A DNA stretch of 13,574 nt from positions 1 through 13,574 of the forward strand of contig JBGTLW010000263.1 in the NCBI GenBank assembly GCA_041743835.1, in the 5' to 3' direction. A model generated the notes under the pieces. The model made no database searches and had not been told where the DNA came from. It worked only from the letters and a program-made list of their open reading frames with translations. Below, one piece after another: positions 1 to 6,794 of this stretch (position 1 is its first letter; each line of letters opens with the position of its first letter). The stretch is from JBGTLW01 sp041743835 (GTDB taxonomy: Bacteria > Planctomycetota > Phycisphaerae > Phycisphaerales > Phycisphaeraceae). Made by a program: the position numbers and the translations under genes.

Positions 1-40
1 GCATCTGGTCGCAGAGGATGAAGATGATCGGTGGCTGCAT
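1..40 (-). CDS. Sulfatase, N-terminal fragment (runs off left edge)
   Basis: Only the first 13 codons are inside the window; they read MQPPIIFILCDQM. This is the usual opening of a type I sulfatase: a hydrophobic beta strand (IIFIL) followed by the Asp-Gln pair whose Asp helps bind the active-site calcium in this family. The ATG lies 18 nt downstream of the stop codon of the complete sulfatase gene on the same strand, so the two probably share a transcript. No strong Shine-Dalgarno sequence precedes it, which fits translation after the upstream gene. There is no signal peptide before the first strand, so this enzyme also looks cytoplasmic. The catalytic Cys/Ser region lies outside the window, so the identification rests on a short stretch and on context. 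Confidence 0.7.
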   Translation of the reverse strand, partial: MQPPIIFILCDQM

Positions 41-58
41 GGCAACGCAATCCGTGAT

Positions 59-1495
59 TCAATACGGGTGCAGCCGAGGCAAACGGGAACGGCTGGCTTC
101 GAGGCATCGGCTCAGCAGGCGGTCGCGCAGGGTGGACAGGAGTTCGCGGTACCTCGGATCGTTGGCACGATTGACGAACTCGCCCCCGTCAGACTCGGTC
201 AGGTCGTAGAGCACCTCGCTGCCGTGCGGCTCGTAGCGCAGGTACTTCGCATCTTGGGTGCGGAGCATCGCCATGCCGGCGTCGTGATAAGCCAAGACAT
301 CGTCCCGGCCCTTGGGTTCACGCCCGGCGAGCAGGTCGGCCGAGAGGTCGTGGCCGGCCATCACCTTCGGTACGCGTCCACCACAAAGCCCGACGAGTGT
401 CGGCAGCAGATCGACCATCTCCATCAGCCCCGAGCAGGTGCGCGGCTGATCGCCGAGCCCCGCCGGCCAGCGCAGGATCAGCGGCACGCGTGTGACCTGG
501 TCGTAGTACGCCGGGCCCTTGTGCGTGATGCTGTGGTCGCCCGCGAAGTCGCCATGATCCGAGCTGAAGATGATCAGCGTGTCGTCCAGCATGTCGCGCT
601 CGCCCAGCCACTTCACGAGTGCGCCGATCGCGATGTCCATCTCCGTGACCATCGCCGCGAGGCCGAGGCGGTACTGGCGGAAGTCATCATCGCTCCAGCC
701 GTCGCGGTGGTGCAGCATCGACGCCAGCGGCTCGGGCTTGTCGTGCCACTCCTCGGGCTGATGAATCCGCTCGGGGAAGTCGCGGCCTTCGTATTGCTGC
801 CACGCCTCGCGCACCGGGCGCAGCGGCGGGTGCGGGTTGTAGAAGCCGAGGTGGAGGAATTGCGCGCTGTCCGGCCGGGAGCTTAGGTAACGACAGGCGG
901 TGTCCACGATCCAGCCGGCCTGACTGGCCTGCCAGGGCGCATCGATCGGTTCGGGCGACTTCTCCGTGTAGAGCCGGTCCGGGTCGGACGAGCGTGGCAC
1001 GCGGAAGGCCGCGGCATACTGCGGGTACTTGCCCTCGAGCCAGTGGTAGTACGGGTCGGAGTAGTTGCCGCGCTCTTCGCTGGGCCAGAACACGTCGAAG
1101 CCGTAGGTGTGGCGTGGGCGCGGGTCGAAGTCCAGGTCCTCGTGCGGTTGGAAGTGGAGCTTGCCGATCTGCGCTGTCTGGTATCCCGCGGCCTTCATCA
1201 CGGTGGCGACGGTCGGCTCGAAGTCCGGCGGGAGGCAGTGGCCATTGTGTGTCACACCCGTCTGCTGCGGGTACAGCCCCGTCATGAAGCTGCATCGGCT
1301 TGGCATGCACAGGGGGTTCTGCACGTGGCATTGGCTGAAGCTGACCCCCTGCCCGACCAGCGCATCGAGCGCGGGCGTGACCATCGCGGGGTTGCCGTTG
1401 GCAGCGATGTGGTCATATCGCATGTGATCGCTGGTGATCCAGATCACGCGCTTGGGTGTCGTGGCGGTTGCGTTTGGTGATGGTGTCGATGTCAT
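59..1495 (-). CDS. Type I (formylglycine-dependent) sulfatase
   Basis: The 478-residue product is a sulfatase of the alkaline phosphatase superfamily, hydrolysing sulfate esters, probably on sugars. Residues 17-24 (VIWITSDH) form the first beta strand and metal-binding Asp. Residues 63-67 are CMPSR, the C-x-P-S-R signature in which Cys63 becomes formylglycine, followed by CSFMTGLYP. A PHPPL segment and the later SSDHGD motif supply further metal and active-site residues, and a KGPAYYDQVTRVPLI stretch carries the conserved lysine region. Length is normal for the family. There is no signal peptide, so it should act in the cytoplasm on imported oligosaccharides. An in-frame TTG lies at 1525, but the ATG at 1495 is preferred; neither has an ideal ribosome site. 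The first metal motif is Asp-His rather than the common Asp-Asp or Asp-Gln. The substrate cannot be deduced. Confidence 0.93.
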   Translation of the reverse strand: MTSTPSPNATATTPKRVIWITSDHMRYDHIAANGNPAMVTPALDALVGQGVSFSQCHVQNPLCMPSRCSFMTGLYPQQTGVTHNGHCLPPDFEPTVATVMKAAGYQTAQIGKLHFQPHEDLDFDPRPRHTYGFDVFWPSEERGNYSDPYYHWLEGKYPQYAAAFRVPRSSDPDRLYTEKSPEPIDAPWQASQAGWIVDTACRYLSSRPDSAQFLHLGFYNPHPPLRPVREAWQQYEGRDFPERIHQPEEWHDKPEPLASMLHHRDGWSDDDFRQYRLGLAAMVTEMDIAIGALVKWLGERDMLDDTLIIFSSDHGDFAGDHSITHKGPAYYDQVTRVPLILRWPAGLGDQPRTCSGLMEMVDLLPTLVGLCGGRVPKVMAGHDLSADLLAGREPKGRDDVLAYHDAGMAMLRTQDAKYLRYEPHGSEVLYDLTESDGGEFVNRANDPRYRELLSTLRDRLLSRCLEASRSRLPRLHPY

Positions 1496-1582
1496 GGCGG
1501 GTATTGATGCCTTTGTGGGAGTCAAGGCGCGGTTACGTTCGGGCAGACGACCGGGCCGCCGCTCTGTTGCACGCAGGAGGTA

Positions 1583-1705
1583 TCAAAACGGGGACGCTCC
1601 GGCTCTGTTGAGGGTTAGTACCTTCAGCAGCAGTTCCATCTCGCGGGCGTGTTCGCTGCGCACGCGGGGGGTGTCGCCGAGGTTGCGGCGTTTGAGCGTG
1701 CTCAT
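1583..1705 (-). CDS. Possible small ORF or gene remnant between SIMPL and sulfatase genes
   Basis: This 40-codon ORF starts at an ATG and reads MSTLKRRNLGDTPRVRSEHA, then an acidic/leucine stretch (REMELLLKVL), and ends at TGA. The first roughly 27 codons strongly favour G or C in the third position, as real genes here do; the last dozen codons lose this bias. The reading frame is open for 13 codons upstream of the ATG. I do not recognise it. It could be a small protein, or the tail of a gene lost by deletion; the charged helical end slightly resembles sulfatase C-termini, but that is a weak impression. No clear ribosome binding site is seen. The rest of the gap (1496-1582 and 1706-1785) shows nothing recognisable. 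Confidence 0.25.
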   Translation of the reverse strand: MSTLKRRNLGDTPRVRSEHAREMELLLKVLTLNRAGASPF

Positions 1706-1785
1706 CGCGGTCTGTGGCGGAACGGGTTGGCCCAGACTCGGCTGTCAGCAACCGATCGTCTTGATAACCATCACTGCCCACCACA

Positions 1786-2532
1786 TCAATTCGTAATGTC
1801 ATACCGCACGGTCAACTCTGCTCGGACGGTGAGCTCGCCCGGCTGGACTGAGGCGCCGCCCGCGTCTGCGGCCATCATGGCGCCGCGCATCGTGTGGGGC
1901 ATGGGCTGGGGGTGCCACCCGCTGGCGCTCTCGTGGATCTCCGCCACGCCGGCCAGCTTTACGCCCATGGCGTCGGCGATGGTCTTGGCCTTGGTGCTCG
2001 CGTCAGTGGCTGCGGCCTTGAGCGCTTCCTGCCGGGCGGCGCTGTCGTCACGCAGGGTGAACGCGATGCCCTGGAACTGATTGACCCCGGCCTTGAGGCC
2101 CTCGTCGATCACGCTGCCCGCTTTCTCCATGTTGTTCACCGTCACCTGCAGCGTGTAGCTGGCGCGGTAGGCCCGGATCCGTGGCAATTCCTCGCGGCCG
2201 CCCGATGACTTGCTCGGCTCGAAGATCGGCTGGAGCGAGAGGTTGGTGGTCTGGAAGTTCTGGTCGCCGATGTTCAGCCGTTTGAGCGCCTTGAGCACGT
2301 CGGCCATGGTGTCGTTGACCTGCTTCTGGGCCGCAGCCGCCTCCTCGGATTGTGCGACGACGCCGAAGGTGACGATGGCCTGGTCCGCCTTGACGCGCAC
2401 CTCGCCCACGCCGTTGACCACGAGCGAGGGCTCCGCCTTTTCCTCCGCAGCCATCGCGGCCGGGGCGAGCGTGCAAAGCAGCGCGAACAGGGCGGCACAA
2501 GCGAACGATGCGGAGGCTGAGGTGAGGCGCAT
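1786..2532 (-). CDS. SIMPL (DUF541) domain exported protein
   Basis: The 248-residue product has a signal peptide (residues 1 to about 28, cleavage near AMA/AEE), so it is periplasmic or surface located. The rest is a SIMPL/DUF541 domain, seen as a strand opening with LVVNGVGEVRVKADQAIVTFGV, a helix (AAAAQKQVNDTMADVLKAL), the QNFQTTNLSLQP segment, and a second half with ITVNN-like and ALKAAATDASTKAKTIADAMG motifs typical of the family. Relatives include E. coli YggE and BP26; their biochemical role is poorly defined and often linked to oxidative stress or envelope maintenance. The ATG at 2532 is chosen because AGGAG lies 8 nt upstream and the signal peptide begins there; the longer open frame runs through the divergent sigma factor gene and is spurious. 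It is divergent from the ECF sigma gene with a shared 105-bp control region. Confidence 0.9.
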   Translation of the reverse strand: MRLTSASASFACAALFALLCTLAPAAMAAEEKAEPSLVVNGVGEVRVKADQAIVTFGVVAQSEEAAAAQKQVNDTMADVLKALKRLNIGDQNFQTTNLSLQPIFEPSKSSGGREELPRIRAYRASYTLQVTVNNMEKAGSVIDEGLKAGVNQFQGIAFTLRDDSAARQEALKAAATDASTKAKTIADAMGVKLAGVAEIHESASGWHPQPMPHTMRGAMMAADAGGASVQPGELTVRAELTVRYDITN

Positions 2533-2602
2533 GGCGGGTCTCCTGGGGTTAGGGATTCGCATGATCTTAGCCGACCGGGCCGGGCGTCGGGTGGTGTGCT
2601 GA

Positions 2603-2631
2603 TTGCGTGCGGGGTTGGGCTGGGTCACAAT
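2603..2631 (+). promoter_or_regulatory. Possible promoter of ECF sigma gene
   Basis: A TTGCGT element (2603-2608) and CACAAT (2626-2631) are separated by exactly 17 nt. If used, transcription would begin at about 2638, the A of the proposed ATG, giving a leaderless message, which fits the absence of a Shine-Dalgarno sequence. The match to consensus is only moderate, and an ECF gene could equally be driven by its own product. Confidence 0.25.
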
Positions 2632-2637
2632 CCCTTG

Positions 2638-3222
2638 ATGCGATTGGTGGGTTCCCTCGCTGAGGCAGATGATGAGCGGTTGGTTGAGCTGTGCAACCAC
2701 GGCTGTGCTGCCGACGCGGAGGCCGCGTTCGCCACGCTGTACCACCGCCACAAGGATTACGTCCACCGGCTGGCGATGCGGTACACGCATGGCGACCACG
2801 ACCTGTCGCTGGATGTGCTGCAGGAGACGTTCGGGTATCTGCTCCGCAAGTTTCCGCCGCCGGGCCCCGGCCTGACGCTCACGGCCAAGCTCACCACGTT
2901 CCTCTTCCCCGTCGTCAAGCACAACGCGATGGCGGCCAAGCGCAAGGCCAAACGCTTCGCCCCGCCCCCCGAGCACATGCCCGAGCCACAAGCAGACCCG
3001 GAGCACCAAGCGGATCATCAGCCCGATGACATCGCGGCCGTCTTCGCGGGACTGTCGGATGACCGGCGGGAGGTGTTGACGCTGCGGTTTGTCGATGGCC
3101 TGAGCCTTGCGGAGATCGCCGAGGCGATGTCGATCCCCGTGGGCACGGTCAAGAGCCGGATCCATCTGGCGATCAAGCAGTTACGCGACGACCCGCGTGT
3201 CCGCGAATTTTTCGAGCCGTGA
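2638..3222 (+). CDS. ECF-type RNA polymerase sigma factor
   Basis: The product has 194 residues from the ATG at 2638 (a GTG at 2596 is an alternative start). Region 2 spans about residues 28-105, with the helix FATLYHRHKDYVHRLAMRY and the core-binding segment DVLQETFGYLLRKF. Region 4 spans about 135-185, with LSDDRREVLTLRF and the helix-turn-helix LSLAEIAEAMSIPVGTVKSR, which would bind the -35 element. A proline-rich linker (residues 109-130) joins them, and no region 3 is present, as expected for group 4 sigma factors. The gene is followed after 30 nt by a single-pass membrane protein of anti-sigma topology, so its activity is probably controlled at the membrane. Its targets are unknown; the downstream genes of the same cluster and the divergent SIMPL gene are natural candidates. 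Confidence 0.92.
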   Translation: MRLVGSLAEADDERLVELCNHGCAADAEAAFATLYHRHKDYVHRLAMRYTHGDHDLSLDVLQETFGYLLRKFPPPGPGLTLTAKLTTFLFPVVKHNAMAAKRKAKRFAPPPEHMPEPQADPEHQADHQPDDIAAVFAGLSDDRREVLTLRFVDGLSLAEIAEAMSIPVGTVKSRIHLAIKQLRDDPRVREFFEP

Positions 3223-3252
3223 ACCGCCCACCCGCCCTGCGCCCTGTATGGA

Positions 3253-3918
3253 ATGAACCGGATGACCGACCACGACCCCCAGTTCGATACCCTGCCCGAG
3301 CCGCTGGTGCGTAAGCTGCGTGCGGTGGACGAGGCGTCGCGCCAGCCGATCCCGCCACAGATCGACCGCGCGATCCTGGACCAGGCCACGGCCCAGTTCG
3401 CCAGTCGTGCCGTGGCTGCTGTCGAGATGGCCGACAAACCTTTCGCAGCCCCGCACGTTTCGGCCGGCTCCGCCCGGTGGATGGGTGTCGGCCCGTGGGG
3501 CTGGGGCGCGGCCCTCGCGGCCGCAGTCGTCGTAGGGGTGCTGGTTTTCATCGTGATCGATGTGTTCAACCAGCGGACGCAGGAGATGCTCGCCGACCTC
3601 ACGGACGCGGCGAAGCAACCGTTGGCGTTGCAGCCCGGCTCGCCGATGGAACTGGCGTGGGATGTGGATCAATCGGGTCGGCTGGATGTGCTCGATGTGC
3701 TGATCCTTGCGCAACGGCAGGCGCGGGGCGACCGTGGCGTGACGCCGGACATCCTCGCGGACCTTTCTGATCGCATCGTGTCGCTGGACCGCGTGGCGTC
3801 GGGCCTGCCGATCCACATCAGCGAGACGGCTGTGGTGCTGGCGTGGTTGGGTGAGCAGCACGCCGGGGCGCAGGGCGGAGCGTTTGATGGTTGGCCCGCA
3901 GGCCGGAGGGCGTTGTGA
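3253..3918 (+). CDS. Single-pass membrane protein with dockerin/EF-hand-like loop, putative anti-sigma factor
   Basis: The 221-residue product has a soluble N-terminal part (1-83), one transmembrane helix at about 84-104 (GWGAALAAAVVVGVLVFIVI), and an outer C-terminal part. Residues 137-148 read DVDQSGRLDVLD, which satisfies a calcium-binding EF-hand loop of dockerin type: Asp at 1, 3, 9 and 12, Ser at 5, Gly at 6 and a hydrophobic residue at 8, followed by the helix VLILAQRQAR. A second dockerin repeat is not evident. Position directly after an ECF sigma gene and the N-in/C-out topology suggest that the N-terminal part holds the sigma factor; no zinc-finger anti-sigma motif is visible, so this is inference from context. 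ATGs at 3253 and 3262 are both possible. The stop codon overlaps the next gene by one base (TGATG). Confidence 0.8.
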   Translation: MNRMTDHDPQFDTLPEPLVRKLRAVDEASRQPIPPQIDRAILDQATAQFASRAVAAVEMADKPFAAPHVSAGSARWMGVGPWGWGAALAAAVVVGVLVFIVIDVFNQRTQEMLADLTDAAKQPLALQPGSPMELAWDVDQSGRLDVLDVLILAQRQARGDRGVTPDILADLSDRIVSLDRVASGLPIHISETAVVLAWLGEQHAGAQGGAFDGWPAGRRAL

Positions 3919-4388
3919 TGAAGCGACGGCTGCGGCTCATCGCGGTGGGTTACGCCTTGGCGATCGCGGTGGCGACGCCTTTGGCGCTAGGCCAGGCTGG
4001 GCGTGACGCGACACCTGCGGGGGCGGCGCGATTCTTGGCGGTGGACATCTACGTGGACCCGCTGGGCAAGCCCCTGGCTGCGTACCAATTCGAGCTGCGC
4101 GAAGCGGGGGGGCGGATGCTGGTCGTCGGGCTGGAGAACGGCGAGCACGCGGCCTTTGGCAACCCGCCACTCTACGACCGCGCAGCCATCGGCGCCGGCC
4201 GGGCCGACCGCGTCATTGCTGCGAGCTACTCCCTGCTGCCGCCCGACCAGTTGCCCACGACGCGCACCCGCGTGGCGACGATTCATATGCAGATCGTCGG
4301 CGAGTCCAGGCCCGACTTCGAGCTCACCCTGATCGCTGCGGGCGATGCGAATGCCCGACCTATCCCAGCCACGTTGGAGCTTCAATGA
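3918..4388 (+). CDS. Small secreted protein, possibly cohesin-like fold
   Basis: The product has 156 residues with a signal peptide (1 to about 26, MKRRLRLIAVGYALAIAVAT then PLALGQA) and no later membrane segment. The mature part is strand-rich: LAVDIYVDP, LAAYQFELRE, MLVVGLENG, VIAASYSLLP, RVATIHMQIVG and FELTLIAAGD. The order, with a strand-paired opening, a central Asn-Pro-Pro/Tyr-Asp stretch and a closing IHMQIVG strand, is reminiscent of cohesin-type carbohydrate-binding or scaffold domains, but I cannot prove homology by eye. The ATG at 3918 is preceded by GGAGGG and overlaps the stop of the dockerin-loop membrane protein; its own stop overlaps the next start (ATGA). It is therefore translationally coupled on both sides. 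An in-frame upstream start at 3891 would add nine residues before the signal peptide and is less likely. Confidence 0.75.
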   Translation: MKRRLRLIAVGYALAIAVATPLALGQAGRDATPAGAARFLAVDIYVDPLGKPLAAYQFELREAGGRMLVVGLENGEHAAFGNPPLYDRAAIGAGRADRVIAASYSLLPPDQLPTTRTRVATIHMQIVGESRPDFELTLIAAGDANARPIPATLELQ

Positions 4389-5428
4389 AATGCATCGCAC
4401 AGAAAGCCGTGTGTCTCTGCCTGGCCATGCTGACGCTGGCGGCGGCTGTGTGGTTGGCTGGCTGCTCCAGCGTGCGCGACGCCCAACTCCCCACACACCT
4501 CACCCCCGCCCCCGGAACTGCACCCACCCCCGGAACCGCCCCCGGAAGTAACCCCGGAACCTCTCCGCGCACCACCGATGCTGCGCACGCGGGTGTGCAG
4601 CCGGGGGAAGAACTCTGGGTGATCGTCCGCGCAGATGACGCCAATGGCACGGGAGATGAGACCTGGGTACCGCTTGGTCGCGCTGGGTTGACGCAACTTG
4701 ATGCAGCGGGCAAACCCGTCGGCTCGCTGCCGCTTACCTCCACGACGGTGACGGCTGAGCTGCGCGGTGATCGCAGCACGGTCGCGGTGAGCCAGCAGTT
4801 TGTGAACAACAGCAGCCGGCCGGTGGACGCGGAGTACCGCATGCCGATGCCAGCCGACGCCACGCTCGAAGCGTTTGTGATGAAGCTGGGAGAGCGTCGG
4901 ATCCGTGGCGTGTTCCGTTCGCCGGGTCAGGCGTCGGCCTTGTTTGAGTCGGCGCGTGAGGCGGGGCACCGCGCATCACTGATCGTGCTTGATAGCGACA
5001 ACACCCTGACCCACCGGCTTGCGAACCTCCAGCCGGCTCAACCGCTCCAGATCGAGCTGGCGTATGTCCACACACTCGAACTGCACGACGGGGCGTATCG
5101 CTTTGTGTTGCCCGCGATGGTCCCGCCTCAAGCCGCTACACCGCCGGCGTTGGCGGTGACGGTGTCGGTGTGCCCCGGCGAGGGGGTGGATCTCGAAAGC
5201 GTGACATCTTTATCACATCCGATTGAACGCGAGCGGGTGGATGCGACCTGTATGCGTGTGACCTTGGCTGAGCCTGCGAAGGCGAGTGCGGATCGGCCCT
5301 TTGAGTTGGTGCTTCGGCCGGGGCTGGGCCAGCGTTTGGCGCACGTCCCGCGAGATCGGGCCGACTTGTCGCCGGGCACACCCGATGCCGCGGTGGTGAT
5401 CGACGCGGCCGTGCCAGACTCACGGTAA
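4385..5428 (+). CDS. VIT-domain lipoprotein lacking vWA domain
   Basis: The 347-residue product begins with a lipoprotein signal ending in WLAGC (lipobox, Cys27). A low-complexity linker rich in Pro-Gly-Thr (about 40-62) follows. Residues 115-248 match a VIT (vault protein inter-alpha-trypsin) domain: LPLTSTTVTAELRGDRSTVA, QQFVNNSSRPVDAEYRMPMP, the AFVMKLGERRIRGV strand, and the ASLIVLDSDNTLTHRLANL block followed by a QIELAYVHTLEL strand. In most bacterial proteins the VIT domain is followed by a von Willebrand A domain and total length is usually well above 600 residues; here the protein stops about 100 residues after the VIT domain, and no vWA continuation is found in the following DNA. The ATG overlaps the previous stop in ATGA. 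It is probably the last gene of the ECF cluster, since a hairpin with a T-run follows. Confidence 0.85.
   Translation: MKCIAQKAVCLCLAMLTLAAAVWLAGCSSVRDAQLPTHLTPAPGTAPTPGTAPGSNPGTSPRTTDAAHAGVQPGEELWVIVRADDANGTGDETWVPLGRAGLTQLDAAGKPVGSLPLTSTTVTAELRGDRSTVAVSQQFVNNSSRPVDAEYRMPMPADATLEAFVMKLGERRIRGVFRSPGQASALFESAREAGHRASLIVLDSDNTLTHRLANLQPAQPLQIELAYVHTLELHDGAYRFVLPAMVPPQAATPPALAVTVSVCPGEGVDLESVTSLSHPIERERVDATCMRVTLAEPAKASADRPFELVLRPGLGQRLAHVPRDRADLSPGTPDAAVVIDAAVPDSR
4504..4563. repeat. Short tandem CCCCGGAA repeat in lipoprotein linker
   Basis: Four imperfect copies of a CCCCCGGAA unit lie within 60 bp and encode the PGT/PGS linker between the lipidated cysteine and the VIT domain. Such slippage-prone tracts commonly vary in copy number; an unchanged reading frame would require steps of three bases. 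Confidence 0.6.
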
Positions 5429-5454
5429 ATGACGGGCTGATTGAAAAATCGTTT

Positions 5455-5475
5455 GCGGGTTGTTCGCCCGCTTTT
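5455..5475 (+). terminator. Intrinsic terminator after the VIT gene
   Basis: GCGGG (5455-5459) and CCCGC (5467-5471) can form a five-base-pair stem, extendable by one G-U pair, over a short loop, followed at once by TTTT. It sits 27 nt after the VIT gene stop and 38 nt before the start of the DUF4349 gene, so it would close the ECF operon. The stem is short, so read-through is likely. Confidence 0.5.
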
Positions 5476-5513
5476 CCCACTGTTCACCTTCCTACTTTCT
5501 CAGGAGTCCGGTT

Positions 5514-6767
5514 ATGACGTACCCCGTACGCTTTTCGCTGTCCCGCGCGCTGGCTGCAACGCTTTGCATTTGTGTGACGATGCTCAGCATCGCGTGCAAC
5601 TCAACCGACGGGGCGTACCGACACGCCTCGGACCGTGCAGCCCTGTCGCCCACCGTCCGCACAAGCGCAGCCGACCCAGCCGCTGGCGCAGCGAGGCCTG
5701 TCACGGCACATACACCCGCAGCGAACGCTTCACCCGCAACCACCCCGGAAGCCCCGGCCACCACGGCCACCACGCAAGCCCAACACACGCCGTTGCATCG
5801 CCAGATCATCTACACCGGCTCGCTCACGCTGACCACGACTGATGCGCCCGAGGCGATGCAGCGCATCCAGCGCGAGGCTGAGGCACTGGGCGGCTACCTG
5901 GGCGAGTGGACCGCGAACAAGCTCACCATCCGTGTGCCGGTTGCGCGGTTCCAGGACGCGATCGACTGCATCGCCAAGCTCGGCAGCATCTCGGACAAGC
6001 AGCTTGGTGCGCTGGATGTAACCGATCAGATCCGCGACATCCAGGCCCGCCTCGCCAATGCCCAGGCCATGCGCCTGCGTCTGATCGCGCTGCTGGAGAA
6101 CGCCGGCAGCATGGAAGAGATGCTCAAGGTCGAGCAGGAAATCCAGCGGGTCACCGAGCTTAAGGAACGGCTCGAAGCTCAGCTGCTGGCCACCGCCGAC
6201 CGGGCCGCGTACTCCGCCCTGACTGTGGCTGTTGTGGAAGCGCAGCCGATCCGTCGGCCGACCTATGCCGCGAATGTCCCGTTCGCGTGGATCAACCAGA
6301 TCGGGCTGGACCTGCGAGGCGGGGGCGACCTTGGCCGGGCGAATCGACGGCTCGGCAAGGGCGTTACGGTGGACCTGCCCAACGGATTCGCACGCTTCCG
6401 GCAGGAGGACTACCAGACCATCGCCATGTCCGCGGAGCAGGTCATGATCAAGGTGCAGCGCCACGACAACTTCGACAAGCAGGATGCACAGTACTGGGCC
6501 CGGCTCATCGAGCGCCACTTCGAGAAGTCCGGCCTGATCGACGTGCAACGCAAAGACAGCCTGACGGTACGCGACGGCAAAGCGGCGGTCGTCATCCACG
6601 GCCTGCGCACCTTTGGGCAGGGTGACTTTGGATATCTGGTGGCCACGGCTGTGTCGGATGACCACGTCTTCACCTACGAGGCGTGGGGGCCGGTGGAAGA
6701 CCTGGCGCTGGCCATGCCGCAGATCAACGCGTCGATCCGGACACTGCGGGCAAGCAGCGGGTGGTGA
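5514..6767 (+). CDS. DUF4349 domain lipoprotein with C-terminal extension
   Basis: The product has 417 residues. The N-terminus is a lipoprotein-like signal ending at Cys28 (LSIAC, with serine rather than leucine at position -3, so lipidation is likely but not certain), then a Thr/Pro/Ala-rich linker (about 30-92). Residues 95-245 match DUF4349: IIYTGSLTLTTTDAPEAMQR, LGGYLGEWTANKLTIRVPVARF, the LGALDVTDQIRDIQARLAN segment, and a coiled-coil helical hairpin (about 172-230) closing with YSALTVAVVEAQP. The remaining roughly 160 residues, not part of standard DUF4349, form an alpha/beta region ending in a helix (ALAMPQINASIRTL) that resembles PsbP/DUF1795-like stress proteins. AGGAG lies 7 nt before the ATG at 5514, fixing the start. 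DUF4349 proteins are of unknown function; an envelope role is inferred from the lipidation signal. Confidence 0.85.
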   Translation: MTYPVRFSLSRALAATLCICVTMLSIACNSTDGAYRHASDRAALSPTVRTSAADPAAGAARPVTAHTPAANASPATTPEAPATTATTQAQHTPLHRQIIYTGSLTLTTTDAPEAMQRIQREAEALGGYLGEWTANKLTIRVPVARFQDAIDCIAKLGSISDKQLGALDVTDQIRDIQARLANAQAMRLRLIALLENAGSMEEMLKVEQEIQRVTELKERLEAQLLATADRAAYSALTVAVVEAQPIRRPTYAANVPFAWINQIGLDLRGGGDLGRANRRLGKGVTVDLPNGFARFRQEDYQTIAMSAEQVMIKVQRHDNFDKQDAQYWARLIERHFEKSGLIDVQRKDSLTVRDGKAAVVIHGLRTFGQGDFGYLVATAVSDDHVFTYEAWGPVEDLALAMPQINASIRTLRASSGW

Positions 6768-6794
6768 TGTGACGGGTGACACGGCGACACGACC

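Noticed and set aside
68..886. Long plus-strand open frame of 272 residues
   Set aside because: It is antisense to the sulfatase gene, which has clear catalytic motifs; composition is Arg/Val/His-rich as in GC-rich shadows.
2533..3165. Upstream extension of the SIMPL frame to 459 residues
   Set aside because: It is antisense to the ECF sigma factor gene; a ribosome site and signal peptide place the start at 2532.
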